A stretch of DNA of 64,000 bases, from the NCBI GenBank assembly GCA_027022365.1, contig JALVYU010000031.1:186001-250000 (forward strand). Direction: 5' to 3'. This stretch comes from Desulfurococcales archaeon (GTDB taxonomy: Archaea; Thermoproteota; Thermoprotei_A; Sulfolobales; Desulfurococcaceae). Made by a program: the position numbers and the translations under genes. The notes beneath the pieces were generated by a model, which saw only the letters and a program-made list of their open reading frames with translations, had not been told where the DNA came from and did not search any database. Below, piece by piece: positions 1 to 8,328 of this stretch. How positions within the stretch are numbered: the stretch's first letter is position 1; every line of letters starts with the position of its first letter.

Positions 1-85
1 TAGGGATGTGTGTAAGCGGGAGAAGCCTCCACTAGTAGAGGTTGGCCCAGGACACTATGTGAGGTGCTGGCTCCACGCGGAGTAA
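1..85 (+). CDS. Peptide ABC transporter ATP-binding protein, C-terminal tail (DppD-like, partial)
   Basis: The first 85 bases read in frame (codons from position 2) as a 27-residue tail that ends in RCWLHAE and a TAA stop. The preceding residues (RDVCKREKPPLVEVGPGHYV) match the usual end of the oligo_HPY extension of DppD/OppD/OppF ATPases, and the same kind of ending (HFVACWLY) closes the next gene. The rest of the gene lies outside the window. It is most likely the partner ATPase of the following dppF-like gene, which starts 13 bases downstream after a strong GGAGGTG site. In such transporters the two ATPases form a heterodimer on the cytoplasmic face. Confidence 0.75.
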   Translation, partial: RDVCKREKPPLVEVGPGHYVRCWLHAE

Positions 86-98
86 GGAGGTGTGAACC

Positions 99-1058
99 AT
101 GGTTGAACCCCTAGTCCATGTCGAGGGGCTCAAGAAATACTTCCCTGCAGGGGGATTCCTCAAGAAAGTATGGGTTAAAGCAGTTGATGGTATATCGTTC
201 GATATACTTGAGGGTGAAACTCTAGGCCTAGTCGGAGAATCTGGCTGTGGAAAAACAACTACTGGGCGTCTAATACTTAGGCTTATCAAGCCCACTGCGG
301 GCAAAGTATTGTTCGCCGGCAAAGATGTGACAAGGCTGAGGGGTAAAGAACTGAAGGCCTTCCGTAGAGAGGCAAACATTGTGTTCCAAGACCCGTACAC
401 GAGCCTCGATCCAAGGCAGACGGTCTTTAACATAATAATGGAGCCTCTAAAGACGCACGGGATACAGGTAGATGATCCGGAGGGATTCGTGACTAAGCTA
501 CTCTACGAGGTAGGGCTCAACGAGACCCACCTGTACAGATACCCCCACGAGTTCAGCGGGGGACAGAGACAACGCATTGCAATAGCTAGGATCCTGGCCC
601 TCAGGCCGAAATTCATAGTCCTGGACGAGCCGACCTCAGCGCTCGACGTATCTGTTCAAGCACAAATACTCAACATGCTGAAAGAGCTCCAGAAAAAATA
701 TGGTTTAACATACCTGTTCATAAGCCACAACCTAGGCGTTGTCAGATACATGAGCAACCGCATAGCCGTCATGTACTTAGGCAAGATAGTAGAGATAGCG
801 CCCGCAAAGACACTGTTCGAGAACCCACTGCACCCTTACACAAAGGCACTACTAGCATCAATACCCGTACCAGACCCCGAGGCAGCTAGAGCAAAGCCAA
901 AAATACAGATAACGGGCGAGCCACCGAGCCCGATAAACCCGCCGCCAGGATGCAGGTTCGCGCCGAGATGCCCATATGCAAAGGATCTATGCCGCCAGAA
1001 AGAGCCCAAGCTTAAGGAAGTAGAGCATAACCACTTCGTAGCGTGCTGGCTATATTAA
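99..1058 (+). CDS. Oligopeptide/dipeptide ABC transporter ATP-binding protein (DppF/OppF family)
   Basis: This 319-residue cytoplasmic ATPase energises uptake of peptides or, in many archaea, oligosaccharides. Visible elements are a Walker A GESGCGKTT near residue 46, the ABC signature FSGGQ near 151, Walker B LDEPTSALD near 175, the switch histidine in ISHN near 207, and the C-terminal oligo_HPY extension with four cysteines between about residue 287 and the end. The length is typical of the family. A GGAGGTG site at 86-92 supports the ATG at 99. It forms an operon with the DppD tail just upstream. The permease and binding-protein genes of that operon are not visible, but a dppB-dppC-binding-protein set lies at 14.6-19.2 kb without its own ATPases and could share this pair. 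Confidence 0.93.
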   Translation: MVEPLVHVEGLKKYFPAGGFLKKVWVKAVDGISFDILEGETLGLVGESGCGKTTTGRLILRLIKPTAGKVLFAGKDVTRLRGKELKAFRREANIVFQDPYTSLDPRQTVFNIIMEPLKTHGIQVDDPEGFVTKLLYEVGLNETHLYRYPHEFSGGQRQRIAIARILALRPKFIVLDEPTSALDVSVQAQILNMLKELQKKYGLTYLFISHNLGVVRYMSNRIAVMYLGKIVEIAPAKTLFENPLHPYTKALLASIPVPDPEAARAKPKIQITGEPPSPINPPPGCRFAPRCPYAKDLCRQKEPKLKEVEHNHFVACWLY

Positions 1059-1117
1059 AACAGTGCCTCGAAAACCATTTTTATCTCTGGCACCATAACA
1101 TGATGGGCCGGGGCTTC

Positions 1118-1639
1118 TCAATCGAGACAATACTTGTTCATGCACATGATCTTTTCCAGTGGTATCCTGGGCCTAGGCTTAGGTTCTTCGTCAGGATACC
1201 CGATCGCAAGTATTGACGCTGGGACGATATGCTCCGGCATACCGAGGATTTTTCTTATATCACCGATATTCCTCATGGTCTGTATCCAGACCGTTCCAAG
1301 GCCTAGGGCATGTGCCGCCAGCTGGATATAGATCGTTGCGTTAGCACAATCTAGTAGGTAAGAGTCGGGACTAGCCCTCTCATCACACGCGACAACTATT
1401 GCTTGTGGCGCATTCTTAAGGGGCTTTCCACCACCATGTATCCGTGATAGCTTGTCGAGGATATCTCTATCATCTATCACTATGAATCTCCATGGCTGAC
1501 TATTATGTGCGCTGGGAGCATAACGTGCTACATCAAGTATCTTCTCTATGATCTCCATAGGCACCTTTTCTTTCTTAAAACGTCTAATACTCCTCCTAGT
1601 CTTGAGGAATTCTATCAAGTCATCAGGGCTACACTTCAT
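1118..1639 (-). CDS. Nitroreductase family flavoprotein
   Basis: This FMN-dependent NAD(P)H oxidoreductase-type protein has the usual N-terminal RRSIRRFK segment, the flavin-binding PSAHNSQPWRF block, and the C-terminal ILAIGYPDEEPKPRPR block. The length of about 173 residues from the ATG at 1639 is normal for a small nitroreductase. The open frame extends 13 codons further to a GTG at 1678, but those residues are not family-like. A perfect 12-base palindrome, CTATTATAATAG (1653-1664), that could serve as a TATA element lies inside that extension. The substrate cannot be read from sequence. The gene is divergent from the UPF0282 gene at 1708 and stands alone. Confidence 0.85.
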   Translation of the reverse strand: MKCSPDDLIEFLKTRRSIRRFKKEKVPMEIIEKILDVARYAPSAHNSQPWRFIVIDDRDILDKLSRIHGGGKPLKNAPQAIVVACDERASPDSYLLDCANATIYIQLAAHALGLGTVWIQTMRNIGDIRKILGMPEHIVPASILAIGYPDEEPKPRPRIPLEKIMCMNKYCLD

Positions 1640-1707
1640 TTCAATCAACCCACTATTATAATAGTCGATTAGAACCACTAATATTTTGGAACAATCGGCG
1701 ACAGGGC

Positions 1708-2715
1708 ATGGCGAAGATACATATACTGGGAGCCGAGAGTCTAGGTGTCAGAGGTTTATCCTGCTACGTGGAGAACGGTGACCATAAAATATTGATCGAT
1801 CCGGGTGTGGCCCTAGGATACACTCGGTGGGGGCTACATCCTCATCCACTACAGGCAGTCGTAGGATATATTGTCCGCTCAAAAATAGCAAGGTTTTGGA
1901 GAGATGCTGACTATGTGGTCTTCACACATATGCATGGTGATCATATACCTCTCTATAACGCGAACCCCTTCCAGCTAGACCTATACATGCTAGACCAGCA
2001 TGGCGGGAAAAAGATCATAGCGCCTTCACCTCATATACTCAGCACGAAGGAGAAAATTAGGCTCGAGAAAATACGCGAAATATATCATGAGAAACTAATA
2101 ACGGTCGACTGGAGGGCGGCTGAGATAGGCCCGGTCAAAGTTTATGGTCCTTATCCTCATGGTCTCAGCCGTTCCGGAGTATATGCCGTGTACGTTGATA
2201 GTGATCTATCAGTACTTCATCTCAGTGATACAGGACTGCTTGTTGAAGACGTCATAAGTCTAGTAAGGGATCTTAGGCCGGACATAGTCGTGACCGATGG
2301 TCCACCCATATATCGTTACATGCACGACAAAGGAATGGCTAATGATCTACTGGTAAAGGCAAGACAGAACCTAGAGCGAATGATCGGTTATGCTGACAAA
2401 GTAATAGTAGATCATCATATCAATAGATGTGATGAAGGATATCAATGGATAAACGGTGTTAGTAGAGAATATTGCTGTATTATGACCGCGGCAGAGTACA
2501 TGGGAGAAAAACCCCTAATGCTGGAGTCATGGAGGAGGACACTATATAGGCTACTACCTGAGGATAATTATTGGTTCCGGGAAAACTATCGGGAAACAAT
2601 AGAGAAATACAGAGTAATACTTCGTGAGCTTATCACGAGTATTAGAAACGATACGAAGCAGTCAAATGAAGCATCATTCTCCCTCCTGCTCAGCAAAATC
2701 CTCGCCAAGAAATAA
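1708..2715 (+). CDS. UPF0282 family metallo-beta-lactamase-fold hydrolase
   Basis: The 335-residue protein has the metallo-beta-lactamase zinc motif HMHGDH at residues 74-79, preceded by the strand VVFT, and further family histidines and aspartates such as HLSDTG, VTDGPP and VDHHINRC. The overall pattern, including the N-terminal GAESLGVRGLSCYVE, is that of the archaeal UPF0282 family, whose biochemical role is not established. It is slightly longer than the usual roughly 300 residues. The last 42 bases overlap the 3' end of the convergent gene at 2674-3264. No signal peptide is present, so it should act in the cytoplasm. Confidence 0.82.
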   Translation: MAKIHILGAESLGVRGLSCYVENGDHKILIDPGVALGYTRWGLHPHPLQAVVGYIVRSKIARFWRDADYVVFTHMHGDHIPLYNANPFQLDLYMLDQHGGKKIIAPSPHILSTKEKIRLEKIREIYHEKLITVDWRAAEIGPVKVYGPYPHGLSRSGVYAVYVDSDLSVLHLSDTGLLVEDVISLVRDLRPDIVVTDGPPIYRYMHDKGMANDLLVKARQNLERMIGYADKVIVDHHINRCDEGYQWINGVSREYCCIMTAAEYMGEKPLMLESWRRTLYRLLPEDNYWFRENYRETIEKYRVILRELITSIRNDTKQSNEASFSLLLSKILAKK

Positions 2716-3264
2716 TCTTTGAGCGTTTTTTCTGAAAACCTCGTCGATCCTGTAGAGATACATGTAGTTCTTATGTATCAACATGTTCTTGCTTGAAAAG
2801 CCCTTAATTTCACCTGATCTTATCTTGGCAGTGACGGGCACATAGACCTGCTCGATAATTTCGGTTGATGCCTTCAATGGATTATCACCAAAAGTATTCA
2901 GAATAATGTAGAGCGCCCCATTGATCTCTTTCTCATCAATATCATAGTAAACAGTGTCCCTAAGCCTCCCAGCAGGCCAGAACAACTGTACCCCTATCCT
3001 CTTAACTGCCCTAACGGCTATCTCTTTCTTCTTATCAAGACACCACTTGTACGCGTCAAGCAACAGCTTCAGAGCCTCATCGCCAGTGTATGCGGGCTCA
3101 ACAGCCTCGTTCTCCACGGATTCGCCGCCGACAGGATATATCATGAGCATTCTCCGAGCAGGCAATAATGTTTTATCCATGAAGTAGGCATCAAGAAGAT
3201 AATAGTTTTCCGCTATCTTGGCTTTATAGCATGGTATCAAGACACGCTTCTTAGTCCCGAACAA
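2674..3264 (-). CDS. Hypothetical protein, 196 aa
   Basis: I do not recognise this protein. It begins with TTG at 3264, giving MFGTKKRVLIPCYKAK, and has no signal peptide or membrane segment. It is a mixed alpha/beta protein with an acidic C-terminus (EDFAEQEGE). The 3' end overlaps the convergent UPF0282 gene by 42 bases. It is divergent from the unknown gene at 3340, and the two promoters carry the same CGGG-TATA element, which suggests joint control. The TATA box in the palindrome at 3278-3295 lies 19-26 bases upstream of the start, so the transcript may be leaderless or nearly so. Confidence 0.7.
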   Translation of the reverse strand: MFGTKKRVLIPCYKAKIAENYYLLDAYFMDKTLLPARRMLMIYPVGGESVENEAVEPAYTGDEALKLLLDAYKWCLDKKKEIAVRAVKRIGVQLFWPAGRLRDTVYYDIDEKEINGALYIILNTFGDNPLKASTEIIEQVYVPVTAKIRSGEIKGFSSKNMLIHKNYMYLYRIDEVFRKNAQRLFLGEDFAEQEGE

Positions 3265-3277
3265 CCCCTATTCACCA

Positions 3278-3333
3278 ACGGGTATAAAATCCCGTGTTTT
3301 TATCTACTCATAATACTAATTTATACCGGGTAT
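3278..3333. promoter_or_regulatory. Twin divergent promoters with shared CGGG-TATA palindromic element
   Basis: Bases 3278-3295 read ACGGGTATAAAATCCCGT, a TATA box bracketed by inverted ACGGG/CCCGT arms, facing the minus-strand gene at 3264. Bases 3323-3333 read ATACCGGGTAT, a perfect palindrome fused to the TTTATA box that faces the plus-strand gene at 3340. The common core GGGTATA/TATACCC-like element next to both TATA boxes suggests that one DNA-binding protein controls both genes. This is inference from symmetry and position only. Confidence 0.45.
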
Positions 3334-3339
3334 TAAGCA

Positions 3340-3702
3340 TTGGAGGCAAAGAAGCAGAGAGTCATGCTTAGGATAAACTATGAGGATAAGACCCATTATA
3401 CTGAAGCTATTCTTCATCCCCAGGGATATATGAAGGCAAAATATACTCACCTAGACATACCTGCCGATAAGGCTCCCGAGATCCTTGTCGACCTATCAAG
3501 GATAAGGGGGATAAGGATTCCGTGTAGGTTCGATGATAACTGTATAATACTAGTTATATCGGGCCTGTCCACGATAAGGATATGTGTCGAAAACTATCGC
3601 ATAATGTGTAGAGAGCATGTTTGGCTCTCTAAAAAGAAAGACGGAATGATATATGTTGGCCCTATAAAGGCCTCTTCTATTTGGAAAAAGGATGTTCTTT
3701 AA
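3340..3702 (+). CDS. Hypothetical protein, 120 aa
   Basis: I do not recognise this small, basic, soluble protein. It starts at a TTG (3340) and contains four cysteines in its second half (IPCRFDDNC, IRICVENYRIMC). There is no membrane segment or signal peptide. It is divergent from the unknown gene at 2674-3264 across a 75-base region with two mirror-related promoters. It ends 24 bases before rpiA, so it may be cotranscribed with it. Coding is supported by codon use like its neighbours and by the tight fit between promoter and rpiA. Confidence 0.65.
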   Translation: MEAKKQRVMLRINYEDKTHYTEAILHPQGYMKAKYTHLDIPADKAPEILVDLSRIRGIRIPCRFDDNCIILVISGLSTIRICVENYRIMCREHVWLSKKKDGMIYVGPIKASSIWKKDVL

Positions 3703-3726
3703 AATATGAAGAAGCATTAAGATCTA

Positions 3727-4449
3727 ATGGTGAACGGGTTGGATGAAGTCGAGAAAGCCAAGCTTATGGCTGCGAAACATGCTTTCAAACTAATACATCC
3801 AAGCCACAGAGTCATAGGTATGGGAACCGGCTCCACCGTCGAAAAATTCATTCAGATCTTAGGAGAAAAACGGGAGCTATTCCATGACAAAGTCTTTATA
3901 GCATCAAGTATAGACACTGCCCTAAAACTCAGAGAACATGGTTTCAGAGTGGTTAGTGCAGCGACTATCGATAAGATCGACATATATATTGATGGGGCGG
4001 ACGAAGTAGATCCCGAAATGAACATGATCAAGGGTGGTGGAGCAGCTCATGTACTCGAGAAAATACTAGCCTATAATGCTGGAACAAGAATCTTCATTGT
4101 AGACTACACAAAACTCGTAAGTCGTCTCGGCGAGAAACACCCAGTACCAGTGGAAGTTCTACCTGAGGCGCTACTCCTTGTTTATCGAAGGATCAAGGAA
4201 CTCGGGCTCCGAGCAGGCATAAGAAAGAGCAGAGGAGGCAAATACGGCGTAGTTGTCAGCGACACGAGAGGCATAATAATAGACGTTCATCTCGACAAGC
4301 CATTTGATGTAGTTAAGCTTGACAGAGCTCTGCATGAAATACCAGGAGTTGTTGGAACGGGTTTTTTCATAGGTTTGGCGGACAAAGTTATTGTCGGGTA
4401 CCCTGATCATGTTGAGGTAATCGAAAAACCCATGAGAACAAGGCATTAA
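3727..4449 (+). CDS. rpiA: Ribose-5-phosphate isomerase A
   Basis: The 240-residue enzyme interconverts ribose 5-phosphate and ribulose 5-phosphate, which crenarchaea use to supply pentoses. Diagnostic segments are GMGTGSTVEKF (phosphate loop), DGADEVDPEMNMIKGGG (active-site Asp and Glu with a glycine-rich loop) and KLVSRLGEKHPVPVEVLP. The length is typical. ATG 3727 opens the frame. The GGTGA at 3729-3733 also sits at good spacing for an internal TTG at 3739, so the true start is uncertain by a few codons. A TTTTTT run at 4476-4481 may terminate transcription. Confidence 0.95.
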   Translation: MVNGLDEVEKAKLMAAKHAFKLIHPSHRVIGMGTGSTVEKFIQILGEKRELFHDKVFIASSIDTALKLREHGFRVVSAATIDKIDIYIDGADEVDPEMNMIKGGGAAHVLEKILAYNAGTRIFIVDYTKLVSRLGEKHPVPVEVLPEALLLVYRRIKELGLRAGIRKSRGGKYGVVVSDTRGIIIDVHLDKPFDVVKLDRALHEIPGVVGTGFFIGLADKVIVGYPDHVEVIEKPMRTRH

Positions 4450-4475
4450 ATCAGTGATTATCGGTTTTGAATACG

Positions 4476-4481
4476 TTTTTT
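4476..4481 (+). terminator. Oligo-T terminator candidate after rpiA
   Basis: A run of six T lies 27 bases downstream of the rpiA stop in an AT-rich stretch. Archaeal RNA polymerase terminates at such runs without needing a hairpin. Confidence 0.4.
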
Positions 4482-4512
4482 AGATTTGGTTATAATAAGA
4501 ATTATCTACCCG

Positions 4513-4564
4513 CGCCACCGATGGCTATAGCTCATAAAATACTATGACCAACGCTGATTCGGTG
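4513..4564 (+). promoter_or_regulatory. Structured 5' leader pairing the ribosome binding site of the 4566 gene
   Basis: CCACCGA at 4513-4519 is perfectly complementary to TCGGTGG at 4558-4564. Directly inside it TGGCTATAG (4520-4528) can pair almost completely with CTATGACCA further on. The GGTGG of the right arm is the only good ribosome binding site for the membrane protein starting at 4566 (or TTG 4572). Folding would therefore hide the site. It could be a cis-regulatory RNA of unknown ligand. I do not recognise a known riboswitch class in it. Confidence 0.4.
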
Positions 4565-4565
4565 G

Positions 4566-5129
4566 TTGTGTTTGTACAATAAATCACAAATTCTATTAGC
4601 AATAATTCTGTTTAGTATAGGGGCTGCTCTCGGAACTATAGGCAGTGTATCATTGCCCATAGGCCTCGGTGTAACGGGTTTCTGGCCTGCAGTAATCGTC
4701 CAGGTCGCTGGCGGAATATGGCTTGGTGCATTAGGAGTAGTTGTGGGTGCCCTTTTCCCGTTTATAAGCAATACTTATGCCGGGGCCCCGCTCATCGTAT
4801 CCTTCCTTTATCTGCCTTCAAACATAGTTCAGGGCCTTATACCCTATCTTGTGTTTAAGAAATTAGGTTTGGATCCAGCGCTAAGGAGTCTGAGGAGCCT
4901 GGTCCACTTTCTATGGAGCGGGGTTTTCGTTAACAATGCTCTAGGCGCAATATTAGCCACGTCCATGATTATGGTTTCCGGACTACAACTATTCGCCAAC
5001 CCATACTTATTCGCACGAACATGGTTTCTAGGCAACACTATACCAATGCTCTTTATCGGGCCTCCAACATTGATGATCCTGTCACCGCTCCTTGAAAGAA
5101 TAGGTGTGATCCCTAGAAGATCTCCATAG
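4566..5129 (+). CDS. Small polytopic membrane protein, ECF S-component/MASE1-like
   Basis: The 187-residue protein has about five or six hydrophobic helices and no large soluble part. The pattern of a compact membrane protein with a GIWLGALGVVVGALFPFISN helix and a C-terminal WFLGNTIPMLFIGPP segment resembles the S components of ECF vitamin transporters and the MASE1 sensor fold, but I cannot choose between them. No ECF ATPase or T component is nearby. Start candidates are TTG 4566 and TTG 4572. The ribosome binding site GGTGG at 4560-4564 is part of a predicted hairpin. A GGAAAAA-CGA-TTTTTCC hairpin follows the stop immediately. Confidence 0.6.
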   Translation: MCLYNKSQILLAIILFSIGAALGTIGSVSLPIGLGVTGFWPAVIVQVAGGIWLGALGVVVGALFPFISNTYAGAPLIVSFLYLPSNIVQGLIPYLVFKKLGLDPALRSLRSLVHFLWSGVFVNNALGAILATSMIMVSGLQLFANPYLFARTWFLGNTIPMLFIGPPTLMILSPLLERIGVIPRRSP

Positions 5130-5146
5130 GGAAAAACGATTTTTCC
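5130..5146 (+). terminator. Hairpin/T-run terminator after the 4566 gene
   Basis: GGAAAAA (5130-5136), loop CGA, and TTTTTCC (5140-5146) form a perfect 7-base-pair stem starting at the base after the stop codon. The right arm is also a T5C2 tract of the kind that recurs after other genes in this window. Confidence 0.5.
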
Positions 5147-5194
5147 GAAAAGAAGCTATTCTATTAACAACAACGACACTACGGTGTAATAATA

Positions 5195-6685
5195 TTGTAC
5201 CGAACAATAATCATCGGTGCAGGCATAACCGGGTTATCGATAGCACGATGGCTGACAAGATACAGGGGCCTACAAGTCATTGTTATCGATAAAGAACCCG
5301 ATGTTGGATGGGGTGTGACAAAAGCCAATACATCCATCATACATCCCTGCCACGAGGAACACCCGGACAAACACCCTCTCCGCTCAAAACTATGTCTTGA
5401 AGGCCATAATCTATGGTATAAATGGGTTAAAGAACTCGAGATACCGGCCAAATGGCCCGGCGAGATAATAGTGGCGACAAACGACGAGGAGCTCAAAGGC
5501 CTACACAAATATATAGACTACGCTTACAGGATAGGTGTTCCCGGAGTAAGGCTAATTGATCGAGGGGAAATGCTGAGGCTCGAACCATGGATTAATCCCG
5601 ATGCAATCGGAGGTCTATATGCCCCCACGGCCGGGACCATAAATCCTATGATGGCCGCAATAGCTATTGCTGAGAACATAGTTGACAATGGAGGCAAGCT
5701 TCTCCTAGGTACTAGGGTTGAAGACATTGTTGTAAGAGACGGTAAAGTAGTTGCCGTAGAGACCAGTAAGGGCGGGATCGAAGCCGATATCGTTGTTAAT
5801 GCTGCAGGGCTATATGCTGACAAGATAAGCAGGATGGCCGGTATAGACGATTACAGCATACATCCTAGGCGGGGACAGTACCTATTGTTTAGCGACAGAG
5901 TAGACGTCAAACCTAACAAGATACTCCACACAGCCCCAACTCCAAAGACGAAAGGAGTATACGCAATAACAACTGTTGATGGCAATCTACTCATAGGGCC
6001 GACAGCCGAGGACCTTCCAGAAGAAGCAAGAGAAGAGAATACGACAACGCATCAAGGCTTAGACTTCATCTATGAGATGGCGTCGAGGATACTGAGGAAA
6101 CTACCGCCTAGAAACAAGGTTGTTAAAACATTTGCTGGTCTAAGACCAGAGCCCAGCACCGGGACATTTATTATAAGATTCCATGAAAAGCCGTGGGGCT
6201 TCGTAGAAGCAGCCGGGATCAGGAGCCCCGGCCTCACAGCCGCACCAGCAATAGGAAAACATGTTTCAAAACTCATAATCGAGAGACTGGAGAATATCGA
6301 GCCTAGAAAGGACTGGAGAAGCAAGAGACAAGCCATACCACGCCCAGCGTACATGGCTCCCCGTGAGAGGGATAAACTGATACGTGAGAACCCGGACTAT
6401 GGCTGGATAATATGTGTCTGCAGAAAAGTAAGCCTTGGAGAGATCATGGAGGCGGTCAAGAGGATGAAAAAGATAGGTGTGCCCGAGATAACCCTCGACG
6501 GTATAAAGTTTAGGACGCACAGCATGTACGGGGATTGCCAGGGCAGCCAGTGCCGTCCACACATAGCATACCTTCTCTGGAAACGCCTAGGAATACAGCC
6601 CTGGAGGATCACCACTAAGGGTGACGGTTCAAAATATGCTTTCACCGAAGTCAAAGCCCTCCTACGGGGTGATCGTGGTGCCTGA
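5195..6685 (+). CDS. FAD-dependent glycerol-3-phosphate dehydrogenase-like protein with BFD [2Fe-2S] domain
   Basis: The 496-residue protein starts with a dinucleotide-binding loop GAGITGLSIARW (residues 8-19) and continues as a DAO/GlpA-type oxidoreductase (EPDVGWGVTKANTS, NAAGLYADKIS, TFAGLRPEPSTG). It closes with a BFD-like iron-sulfur domain with Cys407-x-Cys409 and Cys448-x4-Cys453. It is expected to oxidise sn-glycerol 3-phosphate to dihydroxyacetone phosphate and pass electrons to its partners. It starts at TTG 5195. Its last 11 bases overlap the next oxidoreductase, and a third gene (DUF1667) follows, the same three-gene order as in Thermotoga-type glycerol loci. Glycerol kinase is at 27955. 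A sarcosine or other amine oxidase role is the main alternative. Confidence 0.85.
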   Translation: MYRTIIIGAGITGLSIARWLTRYRGLQVIVIDKEPDVGWGVTKANTSIIHPCHEEHPDKHPLRSKLCLEGHNLWYKWVKELEIPAKWPGEIIVATNDEELKGLHKYIDYAYRIGVPGVRLIDRGEMLRLEPWINPDAIGGLYAPTAGTINPMMAAIAIAENIVDNGGKLLLGTRVEDIVVRDGKVVAVETSKGGIEADIVVNAAGLYADKISRMAGIDDYSIHPRRGQYLLFSDRVDVKPNKILHTAPTPKTKGVYAITTVDGNLLIGPTAEDLPEEAREENTTTHQGLDFIYEMASRILRKLPPRNKVVKTFAGLRPEPSTGTFIIRFHEKPWGFVEAAGIRSPGLTAAPAIGKHVSKLIIERLENIEPRKDWRSKRQAIPRPAYMAPRERDKLIRENPDYGWIICVCRKVSLGEIMEAVKRMKKIGVPEITLDGIKFRTHSMYGDCQGSQCRPHIAYLLWKRLGIQPWRITTKGDGSKYAFTEVKALLRGDRGA

Positions 6686-7949
6686 CAGGATAACCAAGAA
6701 GGATTACGATACAGTAGTGATCGGTGGAGGCCCGGCAGGACTAGCAGCGGCACTCAAGGCACGGGAGAAAGGCCTAGAAACACTAGTGGTTGAAACCAGA
6801 GATAGGCTCGGAGGCATACCACTACAGTGCATACACCCGGGTTTTGGTATACATTATTTTAAGGAGGACATGACGGGGCCTGAGTTCGTCTACAGGTTCA
6901 TAGATAAACTATTATCAACGGATATAGACTACACGGTCAAATCCTACGTTAACATGGCCGAATACGTGTCCCCCATGGAGAAAAAGCTAGAGATCATAAC
7001 ACCCTACGGTACAGAGATAGTTAGAACAAAGACAATAATCTACGCGGCTGGAGCGAGGGAGAGAACCAGGTACGAGATAGGGATAACCGGGCCAAACCCA
7101 GCGGGGATCATGACCGCCGGGGAAGCACAGACGCTCATGGATATGTACGGGGTCATGCCGGGGAAGAAAATATTGATCGTGGGAAGCGGCGATGTAGGGC
7201 TCATAATGGCAAGAAGATTCGTTCTCGAAGGAGCCGAAGTCGTCGGAGTAGTCGAGATACTGCCTTATCCAAGCGGGCTAATTAGGAACGTCCAACAATG
7301 CCTCAAAGACTATGGAATACCGCTCCTGCTAAGCCACATGGTTATCTCGGTTAAACAACGTAATGGGAGAGTATCATCCGCAGTAGTAGTCAAGGTGGAC
7401 GAGAACTTCAAGCCTATACAAGGGACTGAAAATGAGATAGAATGCGATACGATAGTAATAGCGGCCGGGCTGAAGCCACGGACAAAATTACTGGAAAGCC
7501 TAGGAGCACAGATAGACCCCAGGACAAAAGGACCCGTAGTTAACGAATACTTCGAGACAACTATCCCAGGCGTTTTTGCCGCTGGGAATGCGCTGATAAT
7601 AAACGACTATGTAGACTATGCCGTCGAACAGGGAGAACTAGCTGCACTAGCAGCCACCAAGTACGTGGACGAGAAAGGTATCAGGATAAAGAAGCCTGTC
7701 AAGATTGTTCTAGGTAGAAACATGAGGCTAATCGTACCCCAGATGCTAACGCTGACGAGCGATGCCCTATTCTATGGACGGGTTGCAAGGCCTGAGGACA
7801 ATGTTTGGCTGAGCTTCAAGGAAATAGGTTTCAAGATTCCACAGCTCAAAGTCTTGCCGAGCATAATGATACGCCAAAAGATAAGGCTAGACAAGCTCAG
7901 GATGCTCGAGACCGATACGTTAACAGTGGAGGTGATACCACGTGACTAG
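6675..7949 (+). CDS. FAD/NAD-dependent oxidoreductase, partner of the GlpA-like subunit
   Basis: The protein (about 424 residues) has an FAD loop VVIGGGPAGLAAAL near the N-terminus and a second nucleotide loop ILIVGSGDVGLIMARR in the middle, the layout of pyridine nucleotide-disulfide-type reductases. It lacks an obvious redox CxxC. A VNEYFETTIPGVFAAGNAL block gives the second FAD contact. The frame is open from 6621, but the GTG codons at 6675/6678 follow GGGGTGAT at 6667-6673 and overlap the upstream stop, so a translationally coupled start there is more likely. With the preceding gene and DUF1667 it should form a membrane-peripheral or soluble electron-transfer complex that oxidises glycerol 3-phosphate. 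Confidence 0.82.
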   Translation: MVPDRITKKDYDTVVIGGGPAGLAAALKAREKGLETLVVETRDRLGGIPLQCIHPGFGIHYFKEDMTGPEFVYRFIDKLLSTDIDYTVKSYVNMAEYVSPMEKKLEIITPYGTEIVRTKTIIYAAGARERTRYEIGITGPNPAGIMTAGEAQTLMDMYGVMPGKKILIVGSGDVGLIMARRFVLEGAEVVGVVEILPYPSGLIRNVQQCLKDYGIPLLLSHMVISVKQRNGRVSSAVVVKVDENFKPIQGTENEIECDTIVIAAGLKPRTKLLESLGAQIDPRTKGPVVNEYFETTIPGVFAAGNALIINDYVDYAVEQGELAALAATKYVDEKGIRIKKPVKIVLGRNMRLIVPQMLTLTSDALFYGRVARPEDNVWLSFKEIGFKIPQLKVLPSIMIRQKIRLDKLRMLETDTLTVEVIPRD

Positions 7950-8319
7950 GCAGGTCAAGAAAATAATATGCATTGTGTGTCCAAGAGGATGCGAGATAAC
8001 CGTCGAGCTTGAAGACGGGAAAATAAAGAGTATAAAGGGCTACTCATGCCCCCTAGGCAAGCAGTACGCGGAGAAAGAAGTAGTGAACCCCGAGAGAATA
8101 CTTATGAGCATAGTTGAATGTGTTGGAGGAGACCTCCCAGTAGTAAGCGTTAAAACAGCCAAACCTATACCCCTCTCTAGAATGATAGAGGCGTCAAAAG
8201 CACTTGCTGACATAGCAGTAAAGGCCCCCGTGGAAATAGGTGATAAGATCTTTGAGAACCTATTAGGGCTCGGCGTCGATGTCATCGCCACAAGGCCTTG
8301 TCATGAACAGAGAGGATAA
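7942..8319 (+). CDS. DUF1667 iron-sulfur-like small subunit
   Basis: The 125-residue protein carries Cys10-x2-Cys13-x3-Cys17 and Cys36 in the spacing of a ferredoxin-like [4Fe-4S] site, plus a conserved ATRPCHEQ ending. This is the DUF1667 family, regularly the third gene after GlpA-like and FAD/NAD oxidoreductase genes. GTG 7942 follows GGAGGTGA (7929-7936) and overlaps the previous gene by 8 bases, so expression is coupled. The likely role is electron relay within the glycerol-3-phosphate dehydrogenase complex. This is inferred from context. Confidence 0.82.
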   Translation: MTRQVKKIICIVCPRGCEITVELEDGKIKSIKGYSCPLGKQYAEKEVVNPERILMSIVECVGGDLPVVSVKTAKPIPLSRMIEASKALADIAVKAPVEIGDKIFENLLGLGVDVIATRPCHEQRG

Positions 8320-8328
8320 TAGTGTTCA

